From Emiliania huxleyi CCMP1516 (lineage: Eukaryota > Haptophyta > Isochrysidales > Noelaerhabdaceae): a stretch of 46,870 bases of DNA. A program made the position numbers and the translations under genes. The notes under the pieces were generated by a model. It was not told the DNA's origin. It did not search any database and saw nothing but the letters and a program-made list of their open reading frames with translations. This document shows positions 30,182 to 44,025 of this stretch, piece after piece (position 1 is the stretch's first letter; the number at the start of each line of letters is the position of its first letter). The stretch is taken from contig NW_005200282.1 in the NCBI RefSeq assembly GCF_000372725.1, positions 31,157-78,026 of the forward strand, written 5' to 3'.

Positions 30182-30370
30182 TCCGAGGGTTAGCTCCGCG
30201 CTCCAGGTTTCCCCTAGCAGCAGAACGCCCCCTCTACTGAACGAGTAGCCGCGGAAACAGAACGCCTGAGAGAGGGGCAGAAGGAAAGGAAGGAGAGGAT
30301 ACGAGAGATGGAGTGGGCGGCGAATGCGTGTATTTGCTGGCGACGGAGGCGACGTCGACAACGTGTTGTG

Positions 30371-30540
30371 AATGAGCTTGCCTGTGGCGGGGGTGGGCGG
30401 GTGCACGGAGCTAAGTGCCTCGCCACCCTCGCAGGAGTCGCTTAGGCGGCTCCCGTGGTGTACCTGTGTTAGTGCCAGTGCGAGCCAGTCCCGTGCCCAG
30501 TCCTGTGCCCAGTGTCGTGCGAGGGAGTTTTGTTGTAAAA
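30371..30540 (+). repeat. Leader-type dispersed repeat, upstream of transporter
   Basis: Near-identical to 44035-44190: AATGAGCTTGCCTGTGGCGG, CACGGAGCTAAGTGCCTCGC, GAGTCGCTTAGGCGGCTCCC, GTGTTAGTGCCAGTGCGAGC, then GAGGGAGTTTTGTTGTAAAA. A diverged copy follows at 30549-30735, ending TTGTTAAATTCTTTC. Two copies upstream of the transporter and one upstream of the La-related gene suggest a promoter-bearing or leader-inserting element. Confidence 0.8.
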
Positions 30541-30839
30541 GGCAGACGGTGAACGAGCTAGCGTGCGGGGACAGCGGCATTGTGCACGGAGCTAAGTGCA
30601 TTGCCGTTCTTAACGGAGTCGCTTAGGCGGCTCCGGTGGTGTGCCGGTGATAGTACTAGCACGCGCCAGTTCGCACCTGTGTCGAGCCTGTGTGCTGTGA
30701 GAGAGAGTTGTCTTGTTAAATTCTTTCTTTTTTCAAAACTCCGTCGCACAGGCTCGGCGCGGGGCGGCCGTGTAGTGTGCCAACGCTGCTGCCGCCTTCG
30801 AATAGTCTGAGCAGCTGCCGTCGCTGCTTCCTCGCCGCA

Positions 30840-34967
<4,128 letters not shown>

Positions 34968-35589
34968 CACGAACGTGTGTGAGGAAGTCAGTGAGGTGTG
35001 TATCGCGCGCCTTGCGAGGGGGGCGCGGGAAAGAGGAACGTCTTAGCGCCATCGCCACGGTGCTGCATCCAAGCAGCGCCGGCGCGACGACGGCTTGCCA
35101 CCGCAGTCCCGGTCCCCCGCCTCCCGCCTCGGCACACTCCAGTCTCGCCACACAGCACACACCTCCGCTGGCGCTGCCTCTGCTTTCCTTAGGTTACGGT
35201 GTACGAGGCAAGGTAAGGTAAGGTAAGGTAAACGTCTCCACACACACACAGTGGTGGGGCAAGGGGGGGCGACCGCCTCGCATCTCCACGCCCGGGACCA
35301 CGGGCAGGAGCCCCACACGGCATTCTCAAAGACAAAGTGCGGTGCCGTGGGTGAGCAACCTGCACGAGGTAAATTTCTCCACGGCACACACACAGTGGTG
35401 GGGCAATTGTTGGTTGGTGCCTTCTCAAGCACTAGCACTTGGAGCACTTGGAGTGCAGTCATCAACCTCACACCCAGGGCCGGGGAGCTGAGGAGCGCAC
35501 CCAGCGGGCCGGATGATCGGTATCGGGTTACGGGCTAGAGAGCCCTAGCCCCGGGGGTGCGCGTTCGCAGGGCAAGGGCCGTAAAAGTA
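34968..35589. other. 3' flank of transporter, dispersed repeats
   Basis: Contains AAGGTAAGGTAAGGTAA (about 35210), two minus-oriented partial copies of the CACCTCGTGTG-type element (35220-35300, 35370-35405) and the 35434-35599 repeat. No gene recognised. Confidence 0.5.
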
Positions 35590-35599
35590 AACACGGGTC
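35434..35599. repeat. Dispersed 170-bp repeat, copy 2
   Basis: Second copy of the 30012-30181 repeat, same orientation, with small indels in the first third and near identity from CCAGCGGGCCGGATGATCGG onward. It abuts the pentapeptide-repeat frame. Confidence 0.85.
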
Positions 35600-36250
35600 A
35601 TCTTCACCGCCGGGGATGGCTTCGATCCCGTCGGCGGCGGCGACGGCGGCGACGTTGACTTTTCCAACGCTGACCTCAACAACGCCAACCTCGAGCAGGC
35701 CGCCTTCACTGCCGGGCCGGGTTCCGCCAGAGAGTCCCTTCGGCGGCCGCGGCCACGGCGGCGACGTTGACCTGTCCAACGCTGACCTCAACAACGCCAA
35801 CCTCGAGCAGGCCAGCCTCACCGCCGGTGTTAACATCTATTATCGGGATGTCGGCGCCATCTTAGGCATACCGCCACCACCGCCATCGCCGCCATCGCCG
35901 CCGCCGCTCTCTCCACCGCCACCGGCGCCGCCACCGCCCTCGCCGCCGCCGCCAAGCCCTCCGCCCTCGCCCCCGCCACAAGTATACGCTTCGACGCCTC
36001 ATCCTCGCCCTACGCGCCGCGTGGGGCACCGCTGTGCGAATGGAGCCGAAAGCCCACCTCGGTCAGAGTTACAACAAACAACCCGACGTGGACGCGGACA
36101 ACATTGGCAAGGACGGCACGCACTATTGCGGAGACGTCAAGGTCGTCTGTCCCCGCCCTCAGCAGCAGCGGGGAGCACGGTCGGAAGGGCGCTTTTATCG
36201 CTTTCGGCAACACTGAATCATTCTACCGGAACATGGTCATGGGGCATGGG
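35600..36250 (+). CDS. Pentapeptide-repeat and proline-rich protein, partial
   Basis: The frame reads GGDVDFSNADLNNANLEQ, and after removal of a 112-nt GC-AG intron (35699-35810), ASLTAGVNIYYRDVGAI. A(D/N)L.. units are pentapeptide repeats, which form right-handed quadrilateral helices. A 35-residue PPPSPP linker (35870-35980) follows, as in algal cell-wall or surface proteins. Beyond 35985 another frame (EPKAHLGQSYNKQPDVDAD, THYCGDVKVVCPRP) looks better, implying a further intron or an indel. The intron contains a second copy of GGCGGCGACGTTGAC through CTCGAGCAG, so both splice sites lie in a 60-bp direct repeat. The N-terminus is missing, and the 3' part runs into low-quality sequence. Confidence 0.45.
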
Positions 36251-36261
36251 CCCTACTGCGA

Positions 36262-36462
36262 GGAGGGGGAGGGGGGGAGGGGGGGGGGGGGAGGGAAAAG
36301 GGGGGGGAAAAGAAGAAGGGGGGGGGGGGGGGAAAGGGGAAATCCGCTAAACCCCCCCAAAATGGGGGGGGAACTTTTGGGGTGGGACCCCCTTTCAATT
36401 CAGGGGGGGGCAATGGGGGGTCCCGCCCCTTGCAAGGAAATTTCAAAACTTTCCCCTTTTTA
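36262..36462. other. Error-rich sequence beside gap, duplicate of 36990-37122
   Basis: Homopolymer-laden stretch. 36368-36462 aligns base for base, with G- and C-run errors, to 37034-37122: GAACTTTTGGGGTGGG versus GAACTTTGTGGTTGGG, and GGCAATGGGGGGTCCCGCCC versus GGCAATGGTGGGTCCGGCCC. It is best explained as a poor read of the downstream locus misplaced at a gap edge. Confidence 0.75.
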
Positions 36463-36562
36463 NNNNNNNNNNNNNNNNNNNNNNNNNNNNNNNNNNNNNN
36501 NNNNNNNNNNNNNNNNNNNNNNNNNNNNNNNNNNNNNNNNNNNNNNNNNNNNNNNNNNNNNN
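36463..36562. other. Assembly gap of 100 N
   Basis: 100 unknown bases next to the low-quality duplicate, so true distance and order across the gap are unreliable. Confidence 1.
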
Positions 36563-37035
36563 GGGGGGTGTCGTGGGACAGGATCATATCAGACATGGAA
36601 GCCCGCAGGAAGGGAGAAGAGACGGGAGGGGAGGACGAGGTCGAGGACGAGGCGCTGTTTGCCGGCAGACCCGGCTCCGACGACGAGGAGGTGGAGGTCG
36701 AGCTGGTGGAGGGGGAGCTACAGGGACCGCCCCACTTGCGCGTCGGCGAGGCTGGCTACATCTCATCTTACCACCGGCAGTGGTTCAGCGACTCGAACCT
36801 CGCCAACGCACACTACGTAGACGAGCGTCCAGACGGCGAGAGTGGCGCCGACTCGCCGCTGCGGTACAACTACCCGCGCGACGTAGCCTCGGCATGCAGC
36901 ATCTTCCGTCAAAGAGGAGGGCAGCGGGTGCTGCAACTCTGCGACTGCGTGATGTTGCAGCAGGTCTGCGACGGCGCCCATTGGCACAACGTCGGGAGGG
37001 GGAGTGCGGCGGAGCGCACCAGAACTGGAGCGTGA
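36563..37035 (+). CDS. Acidic protein fragment
   Basis: Open frame after the gap: VSWDRIISDMEARRKGEE, EDEVEDEALFAGRPGSDDEE, then GYISSYHRQWFSDSNLANAH and RYNYPRDVASACS. The first 110 codons are convincing (acidic, mixed composition, strong GC3). No family is recognised. The last 45 codons overlap antisense to the Cys-rich gene, so the real exon probably ends near 36900. The 5' end is lost in the gap. Confidence 0.4.
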
Positions 37036-37480
37036 ACTTTGTGGTTGGGACGCCGTTCGAGTTCAGTGCGGGGCAATGGTGGGTCCGGCCCTGTGCAGGG
37101 AAGTTGCAAGACTTGCCCATTTTCATATTCTTGGAGCAGGTCACCCCCTCGTTCTTCGTGCACTTCCCATCAGAGTCGATCTCCTCGCAGTACCCGCCGA
37201 CGTGGTCGCAGGTAGACCATGAGGGGGTGTCGCCACAGTGTTCCTTGGCAATTTTCTTGGCTTTCGTCTCGTCGTTGTCGTCGTCGTGCTCCCCGCATGC
37301 GATTAAGTAGAACGGCTCGTCTCCGGAGTGCTCTTCTGGGTACTCCACCTTGAGCTTCATCACCGTCACAGAAATTGTGTCGGGGGTTTCCATCTGGGCG
37401 AAGTCAAGCTCGCGCTTGGGCGCCGCCGCCGCGGTCGTGTACGACAGCGCGCTGGTTATGATGAGGACGAGGGTGAGCAT
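36909..37480 (-). CDS. Secreted cysteine-rich protein
   Basis: Minus strand, ATG at 37478-37480. MLTLVLIITSALSYTTAAAA is a classical signal peptide. The mature part has many Cys: LIACGEHDDDNDETKAKK, HCGDTPSWSTCDHVGGYCEE, KCTKNEGVTCSKNMKMG. It continues to NSNGVPTTKFTLQFWC near 37010. In a neighbouring frame the end CQWAPSQTCCNITQSQSCST then RCPPL and a stop at 36909 keeps the Cys pattern, so a small intron or frame change near 36990-37010 is likely. No family recognised; disulphide-stabilised extracellular protein is an inference. Confidence 0.5.
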
Positions 37481-37764
37481 CGGAATGTACCTACAATCGC
37501 AGCAGGCGAACGGCTCATAGCCCTCCAGTGCTCACCGCAGGATCAGGCCTGACCGGCCCACGCTCACGGCCTGGCCTGCCTGTGGACCAGCAAACTCGTT
37601 GGCTGTACGCGAGGAAAGAGCTGCGTGGCTGGGTCGATACCGTCCCCGTGCGCCCTTTCCCTCAGTGGAGGGCCGTCCCTGCCCTCGGGAGTAACTCGAC
37701 TGTACACCCCTCCCTACTCTCTAGCTAAGGGCTCTATTCACAGCGGGGGGACAGTGGTTGTCCT

Positions 37765-37890
37765 GGCGGAGTCCTGACGGAGTCCTGACAGAGTCCTGAC
37801 GGAGTCCTGACAGAGTCCTGACAGAGTCCTGACAGAGTCCTGACGGAGTCCTGACAGAGTCCTGACGGAGTCCTGACAGAGTCCTGACGG
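37765..37890. repeat. GAGTCCTGAC(A/G) 11-bp tandem repeat
   Basis: About eleven units GAGTCCTGACA/GAGTCCTGACG. The period matches the intron minisatellites, but no exon is recognised on either side. Confidence 0.9.
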
Positions 37891-38215
37891 CCTATTTTGG
37901 AGTTTTTCAACTTTGAGGTATTGTAACTATGTGAAGGCACTATGAATGCATCAGTTCTTTGGGAGAGTGCAATCCATTTAGTTATTACCTCCAACTCAAA
38001 AAAAGTCTGGTGGCAAACGGGCAATGGGGTCCCTTATGGTGGCCTCTAAGGGTAAGTTGCGGGAGCTCCACAAACCAGGTTTTTGTTGTAAAATTCTCGA
38101 ACCCAGACACCAAGGATCTGACGGGATCCCACTCTGCGCCACCACCCCCTACATCCTAGCTCATAGCCCCTAGCTCATAGCCCCTACCAGCGCGGTAGGC
38201 TGCACCCTTGGCGGC

Positions 38216-38400
38216 TCCTTTGTGTTTTGGAAAGAGACTCTTCTTAGCGGCTCCTTGAAGGGGTGTGTGTACTGTGTTTTGGAAAGAGACTCTTCTTAGC
38301 GGCTCCTTGAAGGGGTGTGTGTTTTTGAACGATTCTCTCCTCAGCGGCTCCTTGAAGGGGTGTGTGTTTTCGAAAGAGAAAGGGGTGTGTGTAAACAATC
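38216..38400. repeat. Tandem repeat of about 60 bp, 3-4 copies
   Basis: GAAAGAGACTCTTCTTAGCG followed by GCTCCTTGAAGGGGTGTGTG repeats about three times, the last copies diverged. GAAAGAGACTCTTC is partly self-complementary. Confidence 0.8.
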
Positions 38401-38509
38401 AACCTTCCTTTGTTTAGCAAAACAAGGAGCCCCAGTCGCCCTTTTTTGACCCGCTCTCCTTCATAATGACGAACATACACACACACCCCAACACACACAC
38501 CCCTCAAAG

Positions 38510-38560
38510 GCTGGCCCTGAGGGCCAGCCCCCCTATAGGGGGGCTGCGGCCTCGATTCTG
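38510..38560. repeat. Two adjacent palindromes
   Basis: GGCTGGCCCTGAGGGCCAGC (10-bp arms around a single base, with one more C) directly followed by CCCCCCTATAGGGGGG. Both can form strong hairpins in RNA or cruciforms in DNA. Role unknown. Confidence 0.7.
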
Positions 38561-39292
38561 GCCTCCAAATCCGCGACGGAGGACCGAGCGGCGAGTTCCA
38601 GCATGCATGGAGGCCTCCGGATCACAGGCTGCCCGAGACACCGAGAGTGGTCGCGCGGCGCGCAAAGAGCTCGGGCGAGGATGCTGGGATGCGCCACGGA
38701 AACCCGCGCGAACGGGAAAAAGGAAGACGGCCGGCGTCTTTGCTCGGCGACGCCTGAGCTCCTTCCTGTCGGCGCGACGGCTGATGCAGGTACGTCGCGA
38801 CCCTACTGTCTGTGGCTCGGCGATGCGGGCTCCACGGCCGTGCCGCGTCCGTCGGTGCCGCGTGCCCAATGAGGGACAGGCTGCCCTGCAGAGCTCACGA
38901 GCTCCTCACGCGGCGAGCCCAAGGCGAATTCGGCGCGACCTCATCAACTCGAATGAACGTTTAATCGGCGGCGCTAATAATATCGGGCGCACACTCCGAA
39001 CAAGGTTCTTTTTCGAACCTTACTAAACAAGAGTACGCATTCGCTTCTCTTGTGAACACACTGCCATCAACACTACTGAACGCTACCCCAACCTGCTACT
39101 AAAAGACTTTTCTCTCTCTCCACCTTGTGCTCTCTCTCCAGGTATAATGTAAGGGGTGGTGCGGCCGTGCCGGCCGCCCTCGCAAAGTCAAGAGTGCTGT
39201 GCCCCCTCTTTGCTCTGCCTTGCGGTCGGTGGCCGCCTTGCTGCTCGCTCTGACACACGCCAATCTGCTCCACGCCTTCACCGACCGGCGAT

Positions 39293-39999
39293 GACCGAAC
39301 GTCGCATCGGGCGGGGAGGACGCAGAGGGGAAGGTCGAGCGCGGACACGTCGACCTCGCCGACGCGGGCGACATCACGCTGACCACGGCCGGAGGGACGG
39401 AGGCCCAGCCCTACGAGGAGACGCTCTGCAACGAGTCGTGGCGACCCTCCCGTGACGAGGAGGAGTCACCGACATCGACGCCCCCGCCCTCCCCCCAGAG
39501 CAGTCACGGGGCGCCATGGGCCGCGAGGGCGGAGCACATCTGCCACGAGAGGGGCTGCACCCGATGCGGCCTCGGCAGGACCACCCCCCTACCGGAGGGG
39601 TTTGAGCCCGACGGACTCGCCGACGCGGACTTACCCCGTTGCTCCTTCCCGTTCCGTGAGATATGGGGCGGTGCGGGAGCCTACTCTCTCGGAACAGCGG
39701 AACAGGCCGGATCTGCTGCGGGTTCACTGTGTGCTCCGTGCGGCGGCATATTTTTGGCTTACGAGAGCTCAAAAGCGATGTCTGGCGCCCGCTCGCAGCC
39801 AGCACGCGCCGCGCCCCTGGGCGCTCCCCGCTGCGGTGCGCCGCCCGCGCGCGGGTTGCCCGGGCGAGCGACCGCCACCGCTCGCCCCTCCGCACCCTCT
39901 GCCCGCGCACGGCCGACGCGCAAGCTCGCGGTCGCGCGCGGGCCGCCGCTTGGCGCACGCCGCCGTCTACCCGCGCTCGCTCGCGAACGAGTCCGGTGA
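39293..39999 (+). CDS. Open frame with Cys/His cluster
   Basis: Open for 235 codons without an ATG, so probably an internal or terminal exon. The first part reads GKVERGHVDLADAGDITLTT, then EAQPYEETLCNESWRPSRDE. AEHICHERGCTRCGLG (about 39533-39580) then LCAPCGG (about 39726) form a possible zinc-binding Cys/His set. After 39750 the sequence turns Arg/Ala/Pro-rich and may be non-coding. No family recognised; a retroelement gag-type zinc knuckle is possible but spacing does not fit CCHC. Confidence 0.3.
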
Positions 40000-41867
40000 C
40001 CCTAGATTCCGAGCAGCGGAGGTGTGCTTGCACCCCCTTCCCAAGGCACATGCACAATGGAGGGAGAAAGTGGCCACTGCGGCGGCTGCAATCTCACATT
40101 TTGCGCCTCAGCCCCAGCAGGCGCGTTCTTGGCGTGCTGCTCCTGAACAGGTTTTGCGGCAGTCCCGAGAGGGGGAGCGGCCGCTCCTCCGCACCATCGG
40201 CCCACGGCATCCTGGGCGGCGTCGGCGATTGGCGACATTCCAAGCGAGAGCGGGTCGCTCTCTTGCCAGAAGAGAGGGAGGGCGGTCGCGCGAGACAAGG
40301 GTGGGGAATGGGCAGCAGCGGACGCATCTCGCGGCTTCGTCGATGGCAGCGGCTGTACCTGCGAGCGGGAGTAGGCAGGCGGTGCGAGGGGGGGACAGCC
40401 GCTCGCGCACCGAGCAGAGGCGCATCGCGTGGCGGGGGTGGTGAGGAGGCGGCGGGTTCCGTGAGCAATAGGCGTCGCGGGGGTCTAGGCGTGCAGCTCG
40501 CGGCGGCATAGTCGGGCGCAATGCGGCGCGGCAAGCGCGAGCGGACGAGGAAAGTGCATGGTTGCCTTGACGCGATTTGAGGCGGATTTCGGGGGGACGA
40601 GAGATTACGCTGTGAGGGTTGTCAGCAAAGGGGGAACATCTGGGGAACATCTCATGTTCACACTATCCGCAAACTGTGGCCGCGAAACCAAAACCCTGAC
40701 GGCTCCTCGCCGAGATAGCCAGCCGACTCTCGGCCAGGGATTAAGAGTAGATAGATCTTGTTACTCTCGCTGTGTGTTTCTTTCTTGCTGTGAGAGAGGC
40801 TTGTATCTTAAGATTCTTTCTTTTCTCTTTGATATATGCGGCCTGCGGGCCAATATGTGTATACGCCACAGAGGTATGGACGGCGGCGTGTATGATCATT
40901 GCTGACATGGCTATTGACGTTAGTAACATCCGTACTCTAAGAAAGCCGTACCTTCTATCGAAAATAGAAGGTGTTAACCCCTAAACGGCTACCGAAACGG
41001 GGTCGTGCCCGGAAGGGCGATATCACGGCGGCCTAACTGTGCCTCCGTGTGCTCGCCACATACCCCCTGCTGCCCGAGGGTCGTGTTAGCACTTTATTGG
41101 GTACATACAGAGGCGGTGGGAAGCCACCACGTTCCCTTCAAAATTTCCGCCACAGAGCTCCGGAGCGCGCTCTGCACGAGCTCCTGGGGCGCGGTTTCGT
41201 CTTTCGATCCCAGAGACGGTCGTCGCACGTCGGCGCCCCAGTGAGGTCCGCCGTCATAGCTGTAGCACGCTACTAGACACACTGCCTCCAAGTTGAGCGG
41301 TGGAAAATTGTGACCACCCCGAAGCCACGCACCGAAGCGCCGGCGTCCCTCTGGCAATCTGCCACCGACAGCAACACGCGCCTTTGATCACCGGCTGCTT
41401 GCGCTCCGCATACTCTCAAGAAGCTGTTGGTTGTGTGGCTGTGCTACTTCTATCAGCCTTCCTCATGCACAATGTTGCCGTTGAGCTACGAGGCTGCAAC
41501 CCGTCGTCATTTGAGTTTGCTGCTGCCAGCCACACACAGCGCGTCCCTGCTGCACGAATGGTTGGACAGGTGTGAACAACACCTCGTGGGGGCGGCACCG
41601 CAGGCGCCCATTGAGGGGTCCAGGTGATAGCCCTGGGCGGGCAATCCATACGCCTAGTTGGACTTCAGATCGCCCGATCGCGTCCCGGTGAACTGACGTC
41701 GGATTTGTGACGCCGCCGCACCGCGCCGCGGCCGGGGGCCCTCCGGAGGCTGAGGATGGCCGTGGCGGACCGAGACGAGCTCTGGGAGGTAAAGTGTCAG
41801 TGTATACATTGTAGAGGCTGGCCATGTGCACAATATCTCTCACTCTAGCTAAGCCAGGTGAGGCTAT
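40000..41867. other. No confident gene
   Basis: Several short open frames on both strands lack recognised domains. A minus frame 41094-41357 (HNFPPLNLEAVCLVACYS) is mildly protein-like. A leader-type motif TAAGATTCTTTCTTTTC lies at about 40810 (+) after GCTGTGAGAGAGGCTTGT, as in front of the transporter, but no start-proximal gene was found downstream. Confidence 0.35.
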
Positions 41868-42957
41868 CTATTCTGGGCGTCCACACGGCTTGCACCGGTG
41901 ACCCTCGCGACAAAGCGAGCGCGTCCGGCAGAGCGACTGAAGAATCGAGGACAGAGTCACAAATCCCGCTTGGTGGGCATGTTTTGAGGTCAGACAAGGC
42001 TGCTGTCTTCTCCACGCAGCAGCCGACGCCACCAGGCCTCGGTAGCTGAGCAGCAGGAGCCTCCTCGCTGCTGGCAGAGTTGCGCCTCTGTTTGGGCCGA
42101 GATTCTCTTGCCGCGACCCTCGACGTGGCCGACTGCGCTTTTGCGCTCCTCCGCTATCGCCGGGTCGGTCCGCGGACCGCCCTTGCTTCCCGTTATCAGA
42201 CCTCTCTCCCACGGCAGCAAGCTCCACCATCTGCACGTCCCCGCGTGGGGCCTGGGGTAGCGCCAGCCCAGGCAGCGCTACGAGTAGCGTGCGCAGCGAC
42301 TTCGCCTTGAAGTCCACCTTCACCGACACGGGGCGGTGCAGGCCGAAGGCAGCACGGTGCGCGTGGATCAGATCTGTGATCGGCATTCTCCCCTCCTTCG
42401 CCAGGAGCATGCGGACCACCTGCTGCCCGAATCGCTGTGCCTCCCTCCGCTGCTCCATCGAGGCGTCTGCATCCAGCGCGTCCCCCAGAGGGAGGTGTGC
42501 CACCCCCACCGAAGGCGCCGACTGGGCCGGTATCGTCGCCTCCGAGCTCCTCCTTGCATGCCTCGCATACCACTGGACCTGGCGCCATCCCGACCGGGGA
42601 TGTAGCTGTGCCATCTCTCTGCTGCAGCAGCGGCTGTACGCGTGCACTCTCCAGTGCAGCGGCTGTACAGTCCACCATCCCGTATTTCACCACCAAGGTG
42701 GCGCCGCGAGATAGAGCACCCTCCAGCGCCCTGGCGAACGCCTCGACGACCGGGTAGCGCGGCTCCAGCTCAGCGCCCCATCTGTCCCACCGGCGTGAGG
42801 CCGTGCTCCCTTTTGCGTCGCGGCCGGTCTCGACCACGAGGTCGCGAACGATGCACGCCACTGCGTGCTCGCGTCCCGACAGCTCTCCCCGGATCCCCTG
42901 ACGGGCCAAGTACCTCGCCAGTCCAGGCACTGCCTCCTCTGCCGCCTTCGCTGTCAT
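41868..42957 (-). CDS. LOTUS/OST-HTH domain protein, frame-shifted
   Basis: Minus strand, ATG at 42957 (MTAKAAEEAVPGLARYLARQ). About residue 75 reads GALSRGATLVVKYGMVDC. The continuation is in another frame: FGQQVVRMLLAKEGRMPITD, then LIHAHRAAFGLHRPVSVKVD and FKAKSLRTLLVALPGLALP. A helix, PITDL...Y/H..FG, then F....L..LL..LPG.. is the winged-helix LOTUS (OST-HTH) pattern, which binds RNA or G-quadruplexes and often partners DEAD-box helicases. The frame change lies between about 42600 and 42480; a short intron or an indel would explain it. The Arg/Ser-rich tail after 42210 may not all be coding. Confidence 0.5.
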
Positions 42958-43023
42958 AGGAGCGTCGGAGAGGATGCTGCCTTCTAAAATTCAAATGAGA
43001 TTCACCATTCGGCCTGGAGGGAC

Positions 43024-43974
43024 ATGCATGCGGCGGCGGGCCGCGCAGGGAGGAGGGAGCAGGTGCGGTTTGTCTCGGTGAGCCAGTTCGGCGCGGGCGC
43101 GTTCTTGAACGCGATCCCGACCCGCGCGCACTTCCGTCTGCCCTCGTACGTGCTGCGCTTCGCGCTGCAGCGCCGCTTCGGATCGCACCTGTCGATGATG
43201 ACGGACGTTATGGCGGACGGCATCTACAGTCAGCACGGTCTGCCCTTTGACGCCCTCGGCGACGTGGCGCAGAACGACGGCGCGGCGGGCCACCAGACGC
43301 GGCACAAGGAGGTCCTCCTGGACCTCGTCGAGCTGCTGCGGGGCAAGCTGGGGCGCGGCGCTGTGGAGCACGAGTTTCACTGCGAGCACAGCACTACGAG
43401 GACGGACTTGTACGTTTACCAGGGCGTGATTGGGGACCTGCCATGCATCGGCGACACGAAGATCTTTGCCGGTGTGCCGTCGGACCCCTCGGGGGCGGGG
43501 CGCATGGGGGCGTTCGTCGCTTGCGGCAACACGCTGCCACGCGCCCGCGAGACGGTTCTGGGCGTGGAGGGCGGGGACAGGGGTGGGAGGGTGGGACGGT
43601 GGGATCCGCGGACGGGGACCGGGACGGTTGAGGCTGTCAAGGGCCAGTACACGGACGCAGAGGGGAAGTGCCATGTGGAGGCGTTGCTCTTCGAGGAGTT
43701 CGGCGCAATGAGCGCGGGGGTGGAGGATCTGCTGATGCGGGTGGCTGAGGTGGCGGGCCGGAAGCTCACGTGGTGGCAGTACGACCAGACGTCGTGGTCG
43801 GCGCGCGAATGGATGCCGTTTGCGCTGCAGCGACTGTCGGTGCAGCTCTGGGTGGCGCTCGCGGACGAGGCACAGCGCGCCATTGGTGCGGCGTCGCGCG
43901 ACCGCGAGGGGCCGCGGGGGAATGCTAGTGGGATGGGGGGCTCTGAGGGGAAGGGAGCGGGGGGCGCCCAGTAG
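43024..43974 (+). CDS. Retroelement-type PD-(D/E)XK endonuclease domain, solo ORF
   Basis: 316-codon uninterrupted frame. FGAGAFLNAIPTRAHFRLPS, YVLRFALQRRFG, then GHQTRHKEVLLDLVELLRG, VEHEFHCEHSTTRTDLYVYQ and CIGDTKIFAGVP follow the order GAGA-L-A-P, RLG, RH, E, RxDL, D-x-K seen at the C-terminus of many retrotransposon polyproteins after the reverse transcriptase. R-T-D-L...G-D-T-K fits a PD-(D/E)XK nuclease core. The usual Cys/His ligands between RLG and RH are missing, and no reverse transcriptase lies upstream. It may be a domesticated or degraded fragment. TAG at 43972-43974, followed by an A-run at 44025-44036. Confidence 0.5.
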   Translation: MHAAAGRAGRREQVRFVSVSQFGAGAFLNAIPTRAHFRLPSYVLRFALQRRFGSHLSMMTDVMADGIYSQHGLPFDALGDVAQNDGAAGHQTRHKEVLLDLVELLRGKLGRGAVEHEFHCEHSTTRTDLYVYQGVIGDLPCIGDTKIFAGVPSDPSGAGRMGAFVACGNTLPRARETVLGVEGGDRGGRVGRWDPRTGTGTVEAVKGQYTDAEGKCHVEALLFEEFGAMSAGVEDLLMRVAEVAGRKLTWWQYDQTSWSAREWMPFALQRLSVQLWVALADEAQRAIGAASRDREGPRGNASGMGGSEGKGAGGAQ

Positions 43975-44025
43975 GGCGCCGGCACCCCAGCGTAGAGGGC
44001 GTCGTGTAGCCCTCCTTTTGGTATA

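Larger units (their letters stand above)
29834..30839. other. Intergenic with dispersed repeats upstream of transporter
   Basis: Holds the 170-bp repeat 30012-30181 (paired with 35434-35599), the leader-type repeat 30371-30540, and its diverged second copy 30549-30735. No coding sequence recognised. Confidence 0.6.
37481..39292. other. Intergenic with tandem repeats
   Basis: No gene supported. Holds the 11-bp repeat at 37765-37890, the 60-bp repeat at 38216-38400 and two palindromes at 38510-38560. The rest (38560-39290) has only short unsupported frames. Confidence 0.4.
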
